This document shows positions 5,776 to 5,868 of a stretch of DNA of 5,868 bases, in pieces. The notes under the pieces are model-generated. The model saw only the letters and a list, made by a program, of their open reading frames with translations, was not told where the DNA came from and searched no databases. The position numbers and the translations under genes are program-made. The stretch is taken from NCBI GenBank assembly GCA_027038385.1, contig JALVXE010000179.1, positions 1,505 to 7,372 of the forward strand. Reading direction: 5' to 3'. This DNA comes from Thermotogaceae bacterium. Lineage in GTDB: Bacteria > Thermotogota > Thermotogae > Thermotogales > Thermotogaceae. Numbering within the stretch: the first letter of the stretch is position 1; every line of letters starts with the position of its first letter.

Positions 5776-5823
5776 AGTGTATTATACAACTTATATCCCA
5801 CGATTTCCATCATCTTCCACGAT
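5754..5823 (-). repeat. Three direct copies of ATCGTGG around the rpsO promoter and leader
   Basis: The 7-mer ATCGTGG occurs on the minus strand at 5823-5817, 5804-5798 and 5760-5754. The first lies just upstream of the -35 box, the second overlaps its last base and enters the spacer, and the third is in the transcribed leader. Start-to-start distances are 19 and 44 nt. They may be binding sites for a regulator or a coincidence; no gene here points to the factor. Confidence 0.35.
5781..5809 (-). promoter_or_regulatory. Sigma-70-type promoter of the rpsO-pnp-protease operon
   Basis: On the minus strand a perfect TATAAT -10 box lies at 5786-5781. A 17-nt spacer separates it from TGGAAA (5809-5804), which matches 4 of 6 bases of the TTGACA -35 consensus. 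Transcription should begin near 5773-5776, giving a leader of about 70 nt. Position, strand and spacing all fit rpsO. Confidence 0.72.
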
Positions 5824-5838
5824 GAATCTTCAGATTCA
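5823..5838. repeat. Short inverted repeat upstream of the rpsO promoter
   Basis: TGAATCT and AGATTCA form 7-bp arms around a TC centre, 14 nt upstream of the -35 box. There is no T-run on either side, so it is not a good terminator. It could be a dimeric operator, or structure at the end of a neighbouring gene beyond the window. Confidence 0.3.
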
Positions 5839-5868
5839 AAACAGTTTCACACCAAGGATGTCGTGAGA

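Noticed and set aside
5836..5868. A minus-strand frame open to the right edge ending SHDILGVKLF then TGA, possibly the end of a gene upstream of rpsO.
   Set aside because: Only ten residues are visible, with no recognisable motif, and another minus-strand frame is also open there. It cannot be supported without further sequence.

Overview
The window looks like chromosomal DNA of a hyperthermophilic bacterium close to Thermotoga. This rests on charged, Lys/Glu/Arg-rich proteins, heavy use of AGA/AGG and ATA codons, strong GGAGG ribosome binding sites, TTG/GTG start codons and the general look of the conserved proteins. It is a judgement from memory, not a database match. Apart from an AT-rich left edge, the window is ordinary, densely packed core genome. 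I see no CRISPR array, insertion sequence, phage gene, tRNA or rRNA.

Layout. The left part is read rightwards: the 3' end of an unrecognised AT-rich gene (2-244), a small RsbW-like HATPase protein (250-675) and trmFO (672-1973). The spacing is 5 nt between the first two and an ATGA overlap between the second and third. The right part is read leftwards from a sigma-70-type promoter at about 5781-5809: rpsO (ribosomal protein S15, 5704-5435), pnp (polynucleotide phosphorylase, 5377-3170) and an M16 zinc protease (3192-1963). The two transcription units converge and their coding sequences overlap by 11 nt at 1963-1973.

How the genes relate. rpsO-pnp followed by an M16 (YmxG/MlpA-like) protease is a widespread bacterial arrangement that joins translation, RNA decay and proteolysis. 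The rpsO leader can form two competing hairpins, and an 8-bp GC-rich stem-loop separates rpsO from pnp. Both are plausible post-transcriptional control points, because S15 and PNPase are autoregulated in other bacteria. The left operon pairs a possible anti-sigma or switch kinase with a tRNA-modifying flavoenzyme, with no obvious functional link.

Most worth a second look: the alternative-fold rpsO leader; three copies of ATCGTGG around the rpsO promoter; terminator-like hairpins of each operon that appear to lie inside the 3' end of the opposing gene; and start sites where in-frame GTG triplets next to or inside the Shine-Dalgarno would mislead automatic start calling. I did not find a convincing wholly new biological system.
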